A stretch of 64,000 nt of DNA, from NCBI GenBank assembly GCA_030549495.1, contig JAUIRK010000952.1, forward strand, positions 310,001 to 374,000, given 5' to 3'. Every line of letters begins with the position of its first letter. Position 1 is the stretch's first letter. Position numbers and translations under genes: made by a program. Below the pieces are notes generated by a model. The model ran no database searches and was not told the DNA's origin. It saw only the letters and a program-made list of their open reading frames with translations. This document shows, piece by piece, positions 1 to 8,806 of the stretch. Origin of the DNA: Nectonema munidae. Taxonomy: Eukaryota > Nematomorpha > Nectonematoida > Nectonematidae.

Positions 1-1228
1 ATTATCATACACCATATGTTATGCCATTATGTAAAACTATTTTATGTATTAAGAAACAAAACCTACCGCAATTGTTATTAGTTTTACAAATAAAATGAAA
101 CCCACTATACATAAAAATTCATTGCAAATATAATTAATACAAATTGTAAAGTAAAAATGTTGATAGCACACAAATTTGCACGACACACCTACAAATAGTT
201 TGCGGCATTGAAAAGTCCCCAACTTCTTCATTATATGGAGGTGTGCATTATAAAGAGCGCATATTTTTGCTCACCTCTTTTTACTGTACAGCAAATTTGT
301 ATCAAGTTAAATGAATTTATGAACTACTCTACCGTTTAGAGCTCCTAATGTTGAAAAAATTGTCTCTACTCTGATGCTTCTTGAAACGAAAGATCTCCTA
401 AGAGTTTATACGCTATTGCAAAGTCGTCTCATTCTCTCAGGTGCAATTTCAAATCAGCAGCCTCTTATAAACTCCACCACGCTTCCACTTTAAGTTCCAT
501 CTTGTACGGGGTTCTAAAAGTGCCAATATAATTGAATACAATCGCGCCATCATTTTTATAGACTTATTCAGAGCTGTTATCCTTATTCTGTTGTATAATG
601 CAATTTTTAACACGCCTTATCTTTTGTGTGTGTGTGTACACGTAACTGAATTTTAACCATTTTATGCCTAACCCAAACACAGATGATTTACTTATTTACA
701 AGCATCTTTTATCATTTCTAGTCTTTTATCAGATATTTTTTCAAGAATTATTCAATTTTACTACCGTTGATATACATCTCTCTTCATTAATAAATTTTAA
801 CTATCTAGTGAAAATGTTTAAAACTAACCAAATTTTAACCTTGCACACTTTTATTCATTACTTGATGTTTTTGTATTTTTTCTTTCAATTTATCTTGTTG
901 TAACTCCTGTTAAAAAATAAAGTGTAGAGTTTTTAGACCCATCTTATCACCACCAGTGAAGTCAAATGTAAAGTAATTATTATCAAATTGAAAATATTCA
1001 TCAAAGTGGCATCATCACTTACTTACATAATCAAGGAGAATACTTTTTCGGTTTATTCTTCAACTTTCTCGTAAAATGAAAAAGCTTCTCTTCAAAATGT
1101 CTAAGATTATTGTTTTTATCCTTGATCAACTGATTATGATAAAAAGTTTTTCAACGAACACATTCATTGAGGTATTTTTTACGCTTGCGATAGTTATTGC
1201 AAAATTTACATATATATATAAAGAATAT
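1..1228. other. Gene-free AT-rich stretch
   Basis: No open frame with protein-like composition and no recognisable repeat ends were seen on either strand. A short TG run lies near 628-640. It is probably intergenic and ends at the 8-bp target duplication of the hAT element that starts at 1237. Confidence 0.5.
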
Positions 1229-1550
1229 CTGTATTAGAGTCCTGCGTATTAGGTATGCTTTTTCTTACCCGTCCACGCCCGCAAAAATATAACTCGTTTC
1301 CGCCCACAACCACAATAAAAATATGTCTTTTCCCGCGGGTGCGGCTTATTTTCACTTACCCCCAATATGTATTTCTTGTGAAAAATTAACATATAACTAA
1401 AAAACAGCAATATAATTGAAGCTACAGAAATTTTTTTTGGAAGCTATATAAAATTTCTTAAACTTTTTCCATTTTTTTAAATGAATTAAAAAATAGGTTT
1501 ATTGAAAATGAAAACTTTATTATTAGTATTCAAACTTTTTATTGCAATAT

Positions 1551-1886
1551 TTAAAAATAACATATCATTAACAGAAGAAAGTTCGAATATGTTCTTCTTT
1601 CATTAACTATGAATCTAGCTAAGTTGAACTTTCTTTCACTTGCTGCACTTGTAGCCATTATACAAAATACACTTATGGCAACTGATGCAAGAAAAGGAAA
1701 AGTACCAGAGTCAAATTTCCACCAATCATGAACATCAGTACAAGTTGGAGGATCCAGCGAAATTTTCATATTTTTTTGATTCACCTTCTTCCCAATCATC
1801 GTCAAATTCATCAACTTTAATTCTTTTTGTAGAATTTTTTCCTGTACTTTTGATTGTTCTATTTTGACTTTCAAGCCATTTTTCAC
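1551..1886 (-). pseudogene. hAT transposase C-terminal fragment
   Basis: This open frame of about 111 codons ends in a hAT C-terminal dimerisation signature: a W-W-K motif, then FPFLASVAISVFCI, then TSAASERKFNLARFIVNERR. The SAASER-F box followed by V-N-RR is diagnostic of the hAT dimerisation domain. The RNase-H-like catalytic domain is missing, because a full hAT transposase is roughly 500-700 residues. It belongs to the outer element, since the same orientation and the element ends enclose it. It is a relic with no expected function. Confidence 0.7.
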
Positions 1887-2200
1887 CTCTCATTAATATA
1901 TGCAATTACACACTCACGCAATTCACAATTATTTTACTCGCAACATATAATTTTTTTGCCCGCGACCGCCCGTCTGCTTTTCTTTTTGAATGGTGGGACT
2001 AGGGTGTCCACCCCGTGGATCCTCATCGCCTATTCCCCGGGGAATTTCTGAAAGTTTTACTCTTCGTCCAAAAAAGGAGTTTTTTTTGATTTGCTTCTGT
2101 GCTGAACTGTTTGATGAAAATTTTAGGCTAATTTTATAGTTTTAAGTCAAATCAAATTTTTAAATCTACATTTTTTGATGAAACAAAAAAGTTGTATTAA

Positions 2201-2322
2201 CCCCTTGAGGACCAACATTTTGAAGAAGATTCGCCTGCTTTCTTTTTCAATGGAATTTTATATATTCAAAGCAGACGATTTTCATTTCTTGGGTCACTGG
2301 TGACCCACTGGTCCTCAAAGAG
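2201..2322. mobile_element. piggyBac-type MITE, third level of nest
   Basis: It is flanked by TTAA on both sides (2197-2200 and 2323-2326). Ends are CCCCTTGAGGACCA and TGGTCCTCAAAGAG, an inverted pair. The interior carries GCCTGCTTTC, GCAGACGATTTT and a small hairpin GGGTCACTGGTGACCC shared with copies at 18566-18657 and 50389-50485. TTAA duplication with CCC-type ends is the piggyBac hallmark; no coding capacity. Confidence 0.75.
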
Positions 2323-2354
2323 TTAAAGCAGAAATAAAATAATGAAAAAAACGT

Positions 2355-2573
2355 TTGACCTTTATTTGGAAACAAAAAGGTTTGGAAAATTTGTTCAAGA
2401 ATTTAAAAAGCATAAAACCAACATCTGTAGACTCCGAACGAGTGTTTTCATCAATGAGTTATTTTTCTACGAAAATAGGAAATCAGTTGAACGATGAAAC
2501 TTTGAACGCCCTATTATTTCTTAGATATATTTTTACATTTTTTAAAAATAATTTTATTCAACTTTTGAACTAA
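2355..2573 (+). pseudogene. hAT transposase C-terminal fragment (inner element)
   Basis: About 70 codons include KSIKPTSVDSERVFSSMSYF and then LNDETLNALLFLRYIF, the classic hAT dimerisation box (PTS-SERVFS followed by L-DETL-ALLFL). Only the extreme C-terminus remains. It resembles the hAT remnant at 57063-58097, which has [16 protein letters not shown], so the two probably come from the same hAT clade. It ends in a natural stop before the element terminus. Confidence 0.75.
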
Positions 2574-2764
2574 TAAAAAACTTTCAGAATACTTTTCATT
2601 TTAGAAGAGTTTTTTTATTGTGAAAATATTGCTTTTTCTTCCCCGAGGAAATATTTCAAAAATTACGAAGTCCTCGTTCCCCGGAGAATGAAAAAAAGAC
2701 ATTAAAGTGGATACACTAGGTGGGACCCATGGGTATATCCGCCCACTGCAGGACTCCTCTATAA

Positions 2765-3068
2765 ACATGCTAATAATGGATGTAATAAACTATAATGAGT
2801 GAATGAAAAGTCATAAACAATGTAATAACACTAACTTTTTTTTAAAAACACTCAAATAACAAACATAGCGACCTAAAAAGTCATTATGGAAAAGCTAATT
2901 CACTAAACTATACCTAATGGTTTATAAAAGTAAATTTTTATTTTAATTAGTAGTCTTAAATACTCTGATTTATTTCTTTCCCGGTTGCGGTCTACGCCAA
3001 CAATGTAACACTTTTTTCATTTTTCTATACCCGACAGAAATATACAAAAATTTAATAACTAACTGTCT
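2765..3068. other. Spacer between hAT elements
   Basis: About 300 bp of AT-rich DNA without coding signal or recognised repeat, between the outer hAT (ends 2756) and the next hAT (starts 3077). Confidence 0.4.
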
Positions 3069-3076
3069 GTCTAAAG

Positions 3077-3922
3077 CAGTGGTTCTTAACCTTTAGGATC
3101 TGTTTACCCCTAAATATGAAAAATTTTTATGACCCCTATAAAATTCTTTTTGATTCAGCCGTTTAAAGTTAAAAATAAGAAAATTTACATGTTATATTTT
3201 ATAATACAAACACTTGAGTTTAATTGAAAAATTTTATTTAAATTAATATAATCTAACAAATTCAGTATAATTTAATTCGAAGGCTGGTATTCTTTGTCAG
3301 ACAAAAGTTTTTCAAAACATGGTGTAATGCTCAACAAACAGCATCTCGTGTCTGAATCAATTGCAAGCTTATTACGTGCACTTGTTTTTAAAGACATCAT
3401 TGCACAAAATCCAGTCTCGCAACAATAAGTTGAAGGTGACTGTATCAAAAAAATGATAGCACGTTTGGAAAGAATAGGATAAACGGTTTTTAATTTGGCC
3501 CAGAATGATGGAAATGCGTGCAAGGAAAAATCGAGTTTTAATTGACTGTCTTCTCTTATTTGAAGAAACTCCACTTTGGCAGCAACATCAGAGTCATCAA
3601 TGCTACTTTCGCTCACTGAAAAAGGTCGGGTGATCCAAATGTCATTAGAACGGCTATTTAACTTCGGAAAATAGTTTTCAATTGCTTGATTGCAAGCAAC
3701 ATGTGTGAGATTTAAAATGATGTTTGATTTTAAGGGCAAAATTATTAATTGATTGCATCATACAATCAGGATTAATGAATACATTAAATAGAAATAGTTT
3801 TGCAACTGATGGAAAGACGTCCATGAGGATACACTTTTTGATACCAAAAGTTTTTCATGACCCCTGTAAAAACTTCAAACGACCCCCCAAAGGGGTCACT
3901 ACCCCCAAGTTAAGAACCACTG
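3077..3922 (-). mobile_element. hAT element (ZBED5/SCAND3-like) with both ends
   Basis: Ends are CAGTGGTTCTTAAC at 3077 and its reverse complement GTTAAGAACCACTG at the right edge. They are flanked by the near-perfect 8-bp duplication GTCTAAAG (3069-3076) / GTCTAAGG (3923-3930), 7 of 8 matching. The CAGTGGTTCTTAAC end is typical of the Charlie/ZBED branch of hAT. Total length is 846 bp, so most of the transposase has been lost, leaving the C-terminal fragment at 3272-3739. Confidence 0.85.
3272..3739 (-). pseudogene. ZBED5-like hAT transposase C-terminal fragment
   Basis: A 155-codon open frame on the minus strand. Its second half (HAFPSFWAKLKTVYPILSKRAI, then STYCCETGFCAMMSLKTSARNKL) follows the C-terminal block of ZBED5/SCAND3-type transposases, which normally reads FW--L---YP-LS--A---L-PF-TTYLCE-GFS--L--K---RN-L. 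The frame is intact to a stop but lacks the BED finger and catalytic core. It lies inside the element ends, confirming origin. Confidence 0.75.
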
Positions 3923-3967
3923 GTCTAAGGTAAATGAATGATCAACTATGAATATGCTTGCAATTAA

Positions 3968-4097
3968 CCCTTTATCGGCAAGAATAAGCACACGATATCT
4001 AATGTAAAGCAGAAGATTTGTATTAAAAAGCATTTATAAAAGCAGACGCTTCATATTTTTGTAAAGTCGACATATGTCGACTGTGGTCGATAATCGG
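3968..4097. mobile_element. piggyBac-type MITE
   Basis: TTAA at 3964-3967 and 4098-4101. Ends CCCTTTATCGGCA and, reversed, CCGATTATCGACCA are imperfect inverted repeats. The interior has ACGATATCTAATGT and AGCAGACGC shared with the copies at 56612 and 58958. Non-coding, 130 bp. Confidence 0.7.
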
Positions 4098-4101
4098 TTA
4101 A

Positions 4102-4984
4102 TGTGAACAAATGTAAATTTATATTATTTTCTGAATATTTACGTTTTCTATCTTTAAATCCAATTATTGGCAATCATGCGATAGAAAGGGTAAATAAAAT
4201 GAATTACCTTGGGCTTATTATCATGGTCATTACATATTAAATCATTAATTACAAAAGTGTCTAGATTTAGTGCCAGTTACTTCCTTACTCCACTCGTAAG
4301 CTTCTTTTCTTCTATTTATATATCCTATGCAACATATTCATACATTGCGTGGAGTTCATCCAGCAAAGTTATTCTAAATAAACTGAATCGAGCCCCTTAA
4401 GGTACTATCGCTTTACAAACTACGACTCAACAAAATTTATGTTTCATTGTGGTATTTTAAATTTAAACATAGTCAGTCATTGCCATTTCTACACTTTTGC
4501 CATCACCAACTATGATTTATTTTCTCCTTTCTTTGCGCATAACTATGAATTTCATTCCTATAACATTATAACATCAAAATCTCTATATCTGCTTTGGACA
4601 GACTCTTTTTTTAAAAAAAATATTCAAAAAAAAAATAAAGACTGTAAATAAGTATAATACTTTACTTTTTTTTAAATTGTTTTTACTACTCCTATCCTCA
4701 TTCTGGTTGAACCCAAATAACTCCTTTCTCCTCCAGAACTCCTTAACAAAAAACTACCTAATGGATGATTCCGATATGTACTTGCTTCGTGTTTGTTTTT
4801 TCTAAATAAATAATAAAAATATACATATGTGATTGTTTATGAATGTAGTAAGATTGACCAGTGTTTAACCGTATTTATAAACAGCATCTCCCCCTCTTCA
4901 TGCACGGCTAAGCATAGATTATGACTACTCTGGGAAGAACTGGTTTCTCTGTTAGTATAGTAACAATTATAATATAAGTTAAAT
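4102..4984. other. Gene-free stretch downstream of TRMT44
   Basis: No convincing coding sequence. It contains the 3' flank of the minus-strand TRMT44 gene; possible poly(A) signal hexamers on the minus strand (TTTATT on plus, for example near 4804-4815) are consistent but not diagnostic in AT-rich DNA. Confidence 0.4.
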
Positions 4985-6742
4985 TTATTTGTGGGAATAA
5001 AGACAAATGCTAAAAATATATGGACACCCATCAGGATGATTTGAATGAAACCAACACTCCTTCGTTTGAAATTTGGAAGAGAGTTCTTCTTTCAAATTTT
5101 TTATGGTTTGTAAGGAGTACCTTTCAGGATTGTATTGGAGAGAAATGTGAAAAGTATCTTCATTGAATAGAAAAACGTTATGATTGGTTTTAATGAATGT
5201 TTTAATTCCACCATTTTGGTTTTTAATAAATTTCTTAAAATGAGATGGAAAAGAGATTGAAGACATGAGATCTTTAATAGATATTTCCCCTCCAATTCGC
5301 CAAGAAAAATTAATATTTTCAGAAGGATGAAAAATTGTGATTGTTTTAGAACTTATTTCCATTAATTTTTCGAAAATATAGCGTATTAATTCACTTTTAA
5401 TAGAAAGATACGAAACATCATACAACTTTTGGGTTGATTCTTTCCTAGTAACAAAACATCCATTTTGTAATTTCTTCTTAATATTAGAAACATATAACTC
5501 GTGTTCGTGTTCGAGGTAAGAACGGCGTTGAGAAATCAAACAAATTCGTTTAGTTGAGGGAATTTTTAGGCGATCATGAGAGATATTGAAACCGATACTT
5601 TTCGTGAAATTGTTCAAAAAGCTAATATATGCATTGTAAACACTGTTTTTTTGAGAATTTTTGTTATTTTTGTAAAATTTTCCATATAAATTGTAAGGAC
5701 AACATGGAAGAATGAAAAATGATGAATGATAACTTGAAACCAGTGATAATATAGGAGTCCAAGGAGTTAGTTCATCATTATGATTTCCAATAAACCAATT
5801 AAACGCTTTTAAGCAAAAGTTATCCCTATTTCCATCTTTAGAAGAGTGTAAGAAATTTTCTGGATTTATAGTCTCTTCTATTAAAAATGGTATTTTGTTT
5901 CCGTTGATTTCCTGTAGCCACTCCCAAGTTTTTCTCCTATGAAGATCAATTCCAACACCATTGTAACCAAGTTGCAGCAAAAGAAAGACTAATAAGCCAT
6001 TACCACAACCAATATCTACAAAATTTATTTCTTTATCACTTTGGGAAAATAAAACAGAGAGGTATGCAGCGATAGCAATGTCTTCATGCACATCCTTAAC
6101 TACATTTGCTTTTATTGGCCACTCACTTATGAGCTTTGAGGCAAATTTACCCTTAAGATGGGTATAACATTTCCAATACTCCTGTCTATTAATCAAGGAA
6201 AGTGAGGAGTATAAATTGGCTGAAAAACTAGAAGTTTGAAATCTATTAAAAAAAATTATGAAGAGTTTATCCTTTAGCCAGGTCAAGCATTTATCGATAT
6301 ATTCGCTTTCAATAATAAAATTTTCAACAAATTTAGTGTGATAATCAAGACAAAAAATTTTATTTTCGATATCAAAGTAAAATGTATGAAATATAGGTGA
6401 TAATAAAAAAAATTTAGGATCAAAAGAAAATATTGGAAGAAAATAAATTTTTAATGAGTTTGAATCAATACCAATTATATAACTAAATTCAATATTTGAA
6501 AAAGCTATTAATTTAGGAAAAAGTTTTATATTATAAATTATAGGTAATTTTACTATCCATTTTATATAATATTCTAGATAAGATGAATGGAAATCGAATG
6601 AAAACTCATCAGGAGATATAAATGATGTTGATAGTCTCTTATTAAACATGTGGAGCTTATCAATATAGTCTAAAAATATTTCTTCAAAAAATTCTTTACT
6701 TGGCAAAATGCTAGGACATGAATATAGACGTTGAAAAGCCAT
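4985..6742 (-). CDS. tRNA (uracil-2'-O)-methyltransferase, TRM44/METTL19 family
   Basis: It methylates the ribose of U44 in the variable loop of certain tRNAs (known for yeast Trm44), in the cytoplasm, using S-adenosylmethionine. The product is 585 residues; yeast Trm44 is about 570. What shows it: SAM-binding motif I FVDIGCGNGLL at about 241-251, followed by the acidic motif-II GVGIDLHRRKTWEWL (263-277) that is characteristic of this family; GNHNDELTPWTP at 319-330; LPCCPYNLYGKF at 345-356; and a C-terminal zinc-finger-like block KECWFHSNHPDGCPY with a final CLYSH, matching the TRM44 tail. The start at 6742 is the first ATG after stops and gives a sensible N-terminus (MAFQRLYSCPS). The gene is a single exon, whereas animal orthologues usually have several, so a retrocopy origin is possible. 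It is transcribed divergently from YJU2. No frame damage is seen. Confidence 0.93.
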   Translation of the reverse strand: MAFQRLYSCPSILPSKEFFEEIFLDYIDKLHMFNKRLSTSFISPDEFSFDFHSSYLEYYIKWIVKLPIIYNIKLFPKLIAFSNIEFSYIIGIDSNSLKIYFLPIFSFDPKFFLLSPIFHTFYFDIENKIFCLDYHTKFVENFIIESEYIDKCLTWLKDKLFIIFFNRFQTSSFSANLYSSLSLINRQEYWKCYTHLKGKFASKLISEWPIKANVVKDVHEDIAIAAYLSVLFSQSDKEINFVDIGCGNGLLVFLLLQLGYNGVGIDLHRRKTWEWLQEINGNKIPFLIEETINPENFLHSSKDGNRDNFCLKAFNWFIGNHNDELTPWTPILSLVSSYHSSFFILPCCPYNLYGKFYKNNKNSQKNSVYNAYISFLNNFTKSIGFNISHDRLKIPSTKRICLISQRRSYLEHEHELYVSNIKKKLQNGCFVTRKESTQKLYDVSYLSIKSELIRYIFEKLMEISSKTITIFHPSENINFSWRIGGEISIKDLMSSISFPSHFKKFIKNQNGGIKTFIKTNHNVFLFNEDTFHISLQYNPERYSLQTIKNLKEELSSKFQTKECWFHSNHPDGCPYIFSICLYSHK

Positions 6743-7046
6743 TAGTAAAAAATATAAAAAATTATTTCATAAAAACACCATTTTAATACTTTACTAGTAA
6801 AAGTTAGTTGAAATAATTTATAAAATTAAAAATTAGATATTTTAAGTATTTCCTAACAACCACATATTTCAGATCGACCTACAGATAAGTCGAACTTGAA
6901 AAATTTGAGTAATATTTAAGATTTAGCTAATATTTGGGGCATAAGTTGTCCTTTCAAAAACGAAGCTCTTCTAAGTTTTTGGTGAGTTAAGATTTCTTTC
7001 TACGCATTATGGCGAATTATTAAAATTAAAGTAAATAAGGGAAATT
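6743..7046. promoter_or_regulatory. Probable TRMT44 upstream region
   Basis: About 300 bp of AT-rich, non-coding DNA directly upstream of the TRMT44 start on the minus strand. No clear TATA box or initiator can be singled out in such AT-rich sequence. Called regulatory by position only. Confidence 0.25.
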
Positions 7047-7285
7047 ATGAAAAAGTCATGGGATACTGTAAAAACAGACGGCGTATTAAAGTCTTTTAAA
7101 AATACGATATCTCTAATACAATGGATGACACAGAGGATGATTTGCTGTATGAGAATGAAGATGAAGCTGAAATTGATTCACCAGATTTGGACTGGAATCC
7201 TTATGAAGAAACTATAAATGACGATTCGTTTGAAGAATTTTTTGTTGTTTCTGGCAATTTTAGAATTTTAACTTGTAAAATATAA
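7047..7285 (+). pseudogene. pogo-like transposase C-terminal remnant
   Basis: The first frame reads KKSWDTVKTDGVLKSFKN and a second, shifted by one base near 7105-7115, continues DISNTMDDTEDDLLYENEDE and then DLDWNPYEETINDDSFEEFF. This is the usual end of pogo/Jerky-type transposases: W--V----V--SFKKCGISN-MD-TEDD-L and a strongly acidic tail. Only this C-terminal piece is visible. The single shift and the lack of the DDE core mark a decayed copy. It sits between the divergent TRMT44 and YJU2 promoters. Confidence 0.6.
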
Positions 7286-7289
7286 ATAC

Positions 7290-8782
7290 TTTATATTTTA
7301 ATGTTACTTTAGTAAATAAATGATTTGATGTTTTTCTAATTTTACTTAACAGTTTTGATTTTTTACAAGAATCTCTTGAATAAAAAAATAAATTCCGAAA
7401 TAGGTAGAGTTATAATGAACACTATCTTTCTATGGGATCAGAAACTGAAAAAAAACTTAATAATTTGTGCACGAATATATATTTTTTCTTTTACCTCTGT
7501 AACTTTATTTCTCAAAAATTTATATAATAAACTTTATAAACTTAATAAATTCCGAGTTGACTCCGTAGTATTTACATCAGATGTTTTCACAAAAGGCTGT
7601 CGCAGTATCAGCCTAATATTAAATTTGTATTACCTATAACAATATTCCACAAAATCAAAAGTTACTTTAATTCTTCCCATTTCTTTCCAAAAAACGCAAC
7701 GGTTAAACCAATGATATTACAAGATCTCAACGAAGTAAGAAATTTCATGAGGCACTTATCAAGTGCATGCCATTGTACTTCATAATTATGTAGCAACCTT
7801 TTGAAATTCACATCCTTACAAGCTTATTCAAAGAGTCAACATAGAAAGTCTTTAATTTAAATGCATTCCTTGCTCAAACCAACATTAAAAACTGTGGTTT
7901 TTTAGTTTTGAAACTTAATCTTTATTTTTACAAATCATATAAGGACTTCCACTTGTGCACATATATAAAATAATCTCATCATATACCATTTCAGGTTGAA
8001 AAAATCAATGACGCTGCCATAGCCTGATTCTCCAGCAAAATTACAATAGTATAAATAAATAGTATTGTTTGAGAAATTGAAACAGTAATATAACGAACAA
8101 AACAAGCAAAAACTGGTTGACTTCATAATATGCTTTTTTTCAAATTTTAAAAAAATGTACAACTTTTCAAATCATCAATCGACAAACATTAAATATTATG
8201 AGCCATTAACATATTTAACTAAAAACCTTATTTTTGGAAAAAGAAATACTAATTACAAAATATTGTTAGTTGGGGCATACAGGCTTAATGCTTTCAATTA
8301 AAGCTGGTTTAATTATTTGCACAATTAATTAGTTAGCATAACAAATAAAAAAATATGTTAAATCTAGACATAAAAATGTGAAAAAATAACAAATTTTATG
8401 TAGCCTGTTTATTTCATGTATTTGCAATGATGAAATATTTTTTGAAGATTTTTTTAGTTTGAGATGGATTTTTGTGTAAATTGTTTGTAAGAATTTTTTA
8501 TCCCTATTAACTTAGATAAATCTTTATGAAATGCACATTTAAAACTGATCCAAATTTACTTTTTTCAAGTATTTAGAATTGATGTTTAGGACTACTATTT
8601 TGAATATTTGATACTATCTATTTTTCAAATGTATGAATTTATGTTATATACTCTCGATATTATATTTAAAATAGAGATGAACTCTCCTTAGCTCGGATAT
8701 TGTTTGTAATTCTCTACTAAGATCATTAATATTTTTCCTATTGCTGTTTTAAAATTAAACCCATTCCTACTCTGTTGTAAAA
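7290..8782. other. Gene-free stretch upstream of YJU2
   Basis: Long AT-rich interval without coding signal. Its right end is the likely promoter and 5' leader of YJU2, whose ATG is at 8783. I see no element with clear ends here. Confidence 0.4.
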
Positions 8783-8806
8783 ATGTCAGAAAGAAAAGTT
8801 TTAAAT
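8783..8806 (+). CDS. YJU2 exon 1
   Basis: A 24-nt coding microexon, MSERKVLN, followed by the donor GTAATT. It was identified because these eight residues are the universally conserved YJU2 N-terminus and the phase (0) fits exon 2. Confidence 0.9.

Larger units (their letters stand above)
2000..2718 (+). mobile_element. hAT DNA transposon nested in another hAT
   Basis: The 8-bp target duplication GGTGGGAC is perfect on both sides (1992-1999 and 2719-2726). Ends are TAGGGTGTCCAC and, reversed, TAGTGTATCCAC, 10 of 12 matching. The 719-bp body contains a hAT dimerisation fragment (2355-2573) and a further MITE (2201-2322). It is internally deleted compared with the 2.5-4 kb usual for autonomous hAT elements. 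The intact duplication makes this one of the best-delimited insertions in the window. Confidence 0.8.
1237..2756 (-). mobile_element. hAT DNA transposon, outer element of a nest
   Basis: Inverted ends GAGTCCTGC (1237-1245) and GCAGGACTC (2748-2756) are flanked by the imperfect 8-bp duplication CTGTATTA (1229-1236) / CTCTATAA (2757-2764), 6 of 8 matching. Eight-bp duplications and GC-rich subterminal CCCGC motifs (around 1270-1345 and 1960-1975) are typical of hAT elements. A minus-strand transposase fragment lies inside at 1551-1886. A second hAT element has inserted at 1999/2719. The boundary call is an inference from the short ends, so moderately sure. Confidence 0.6.
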
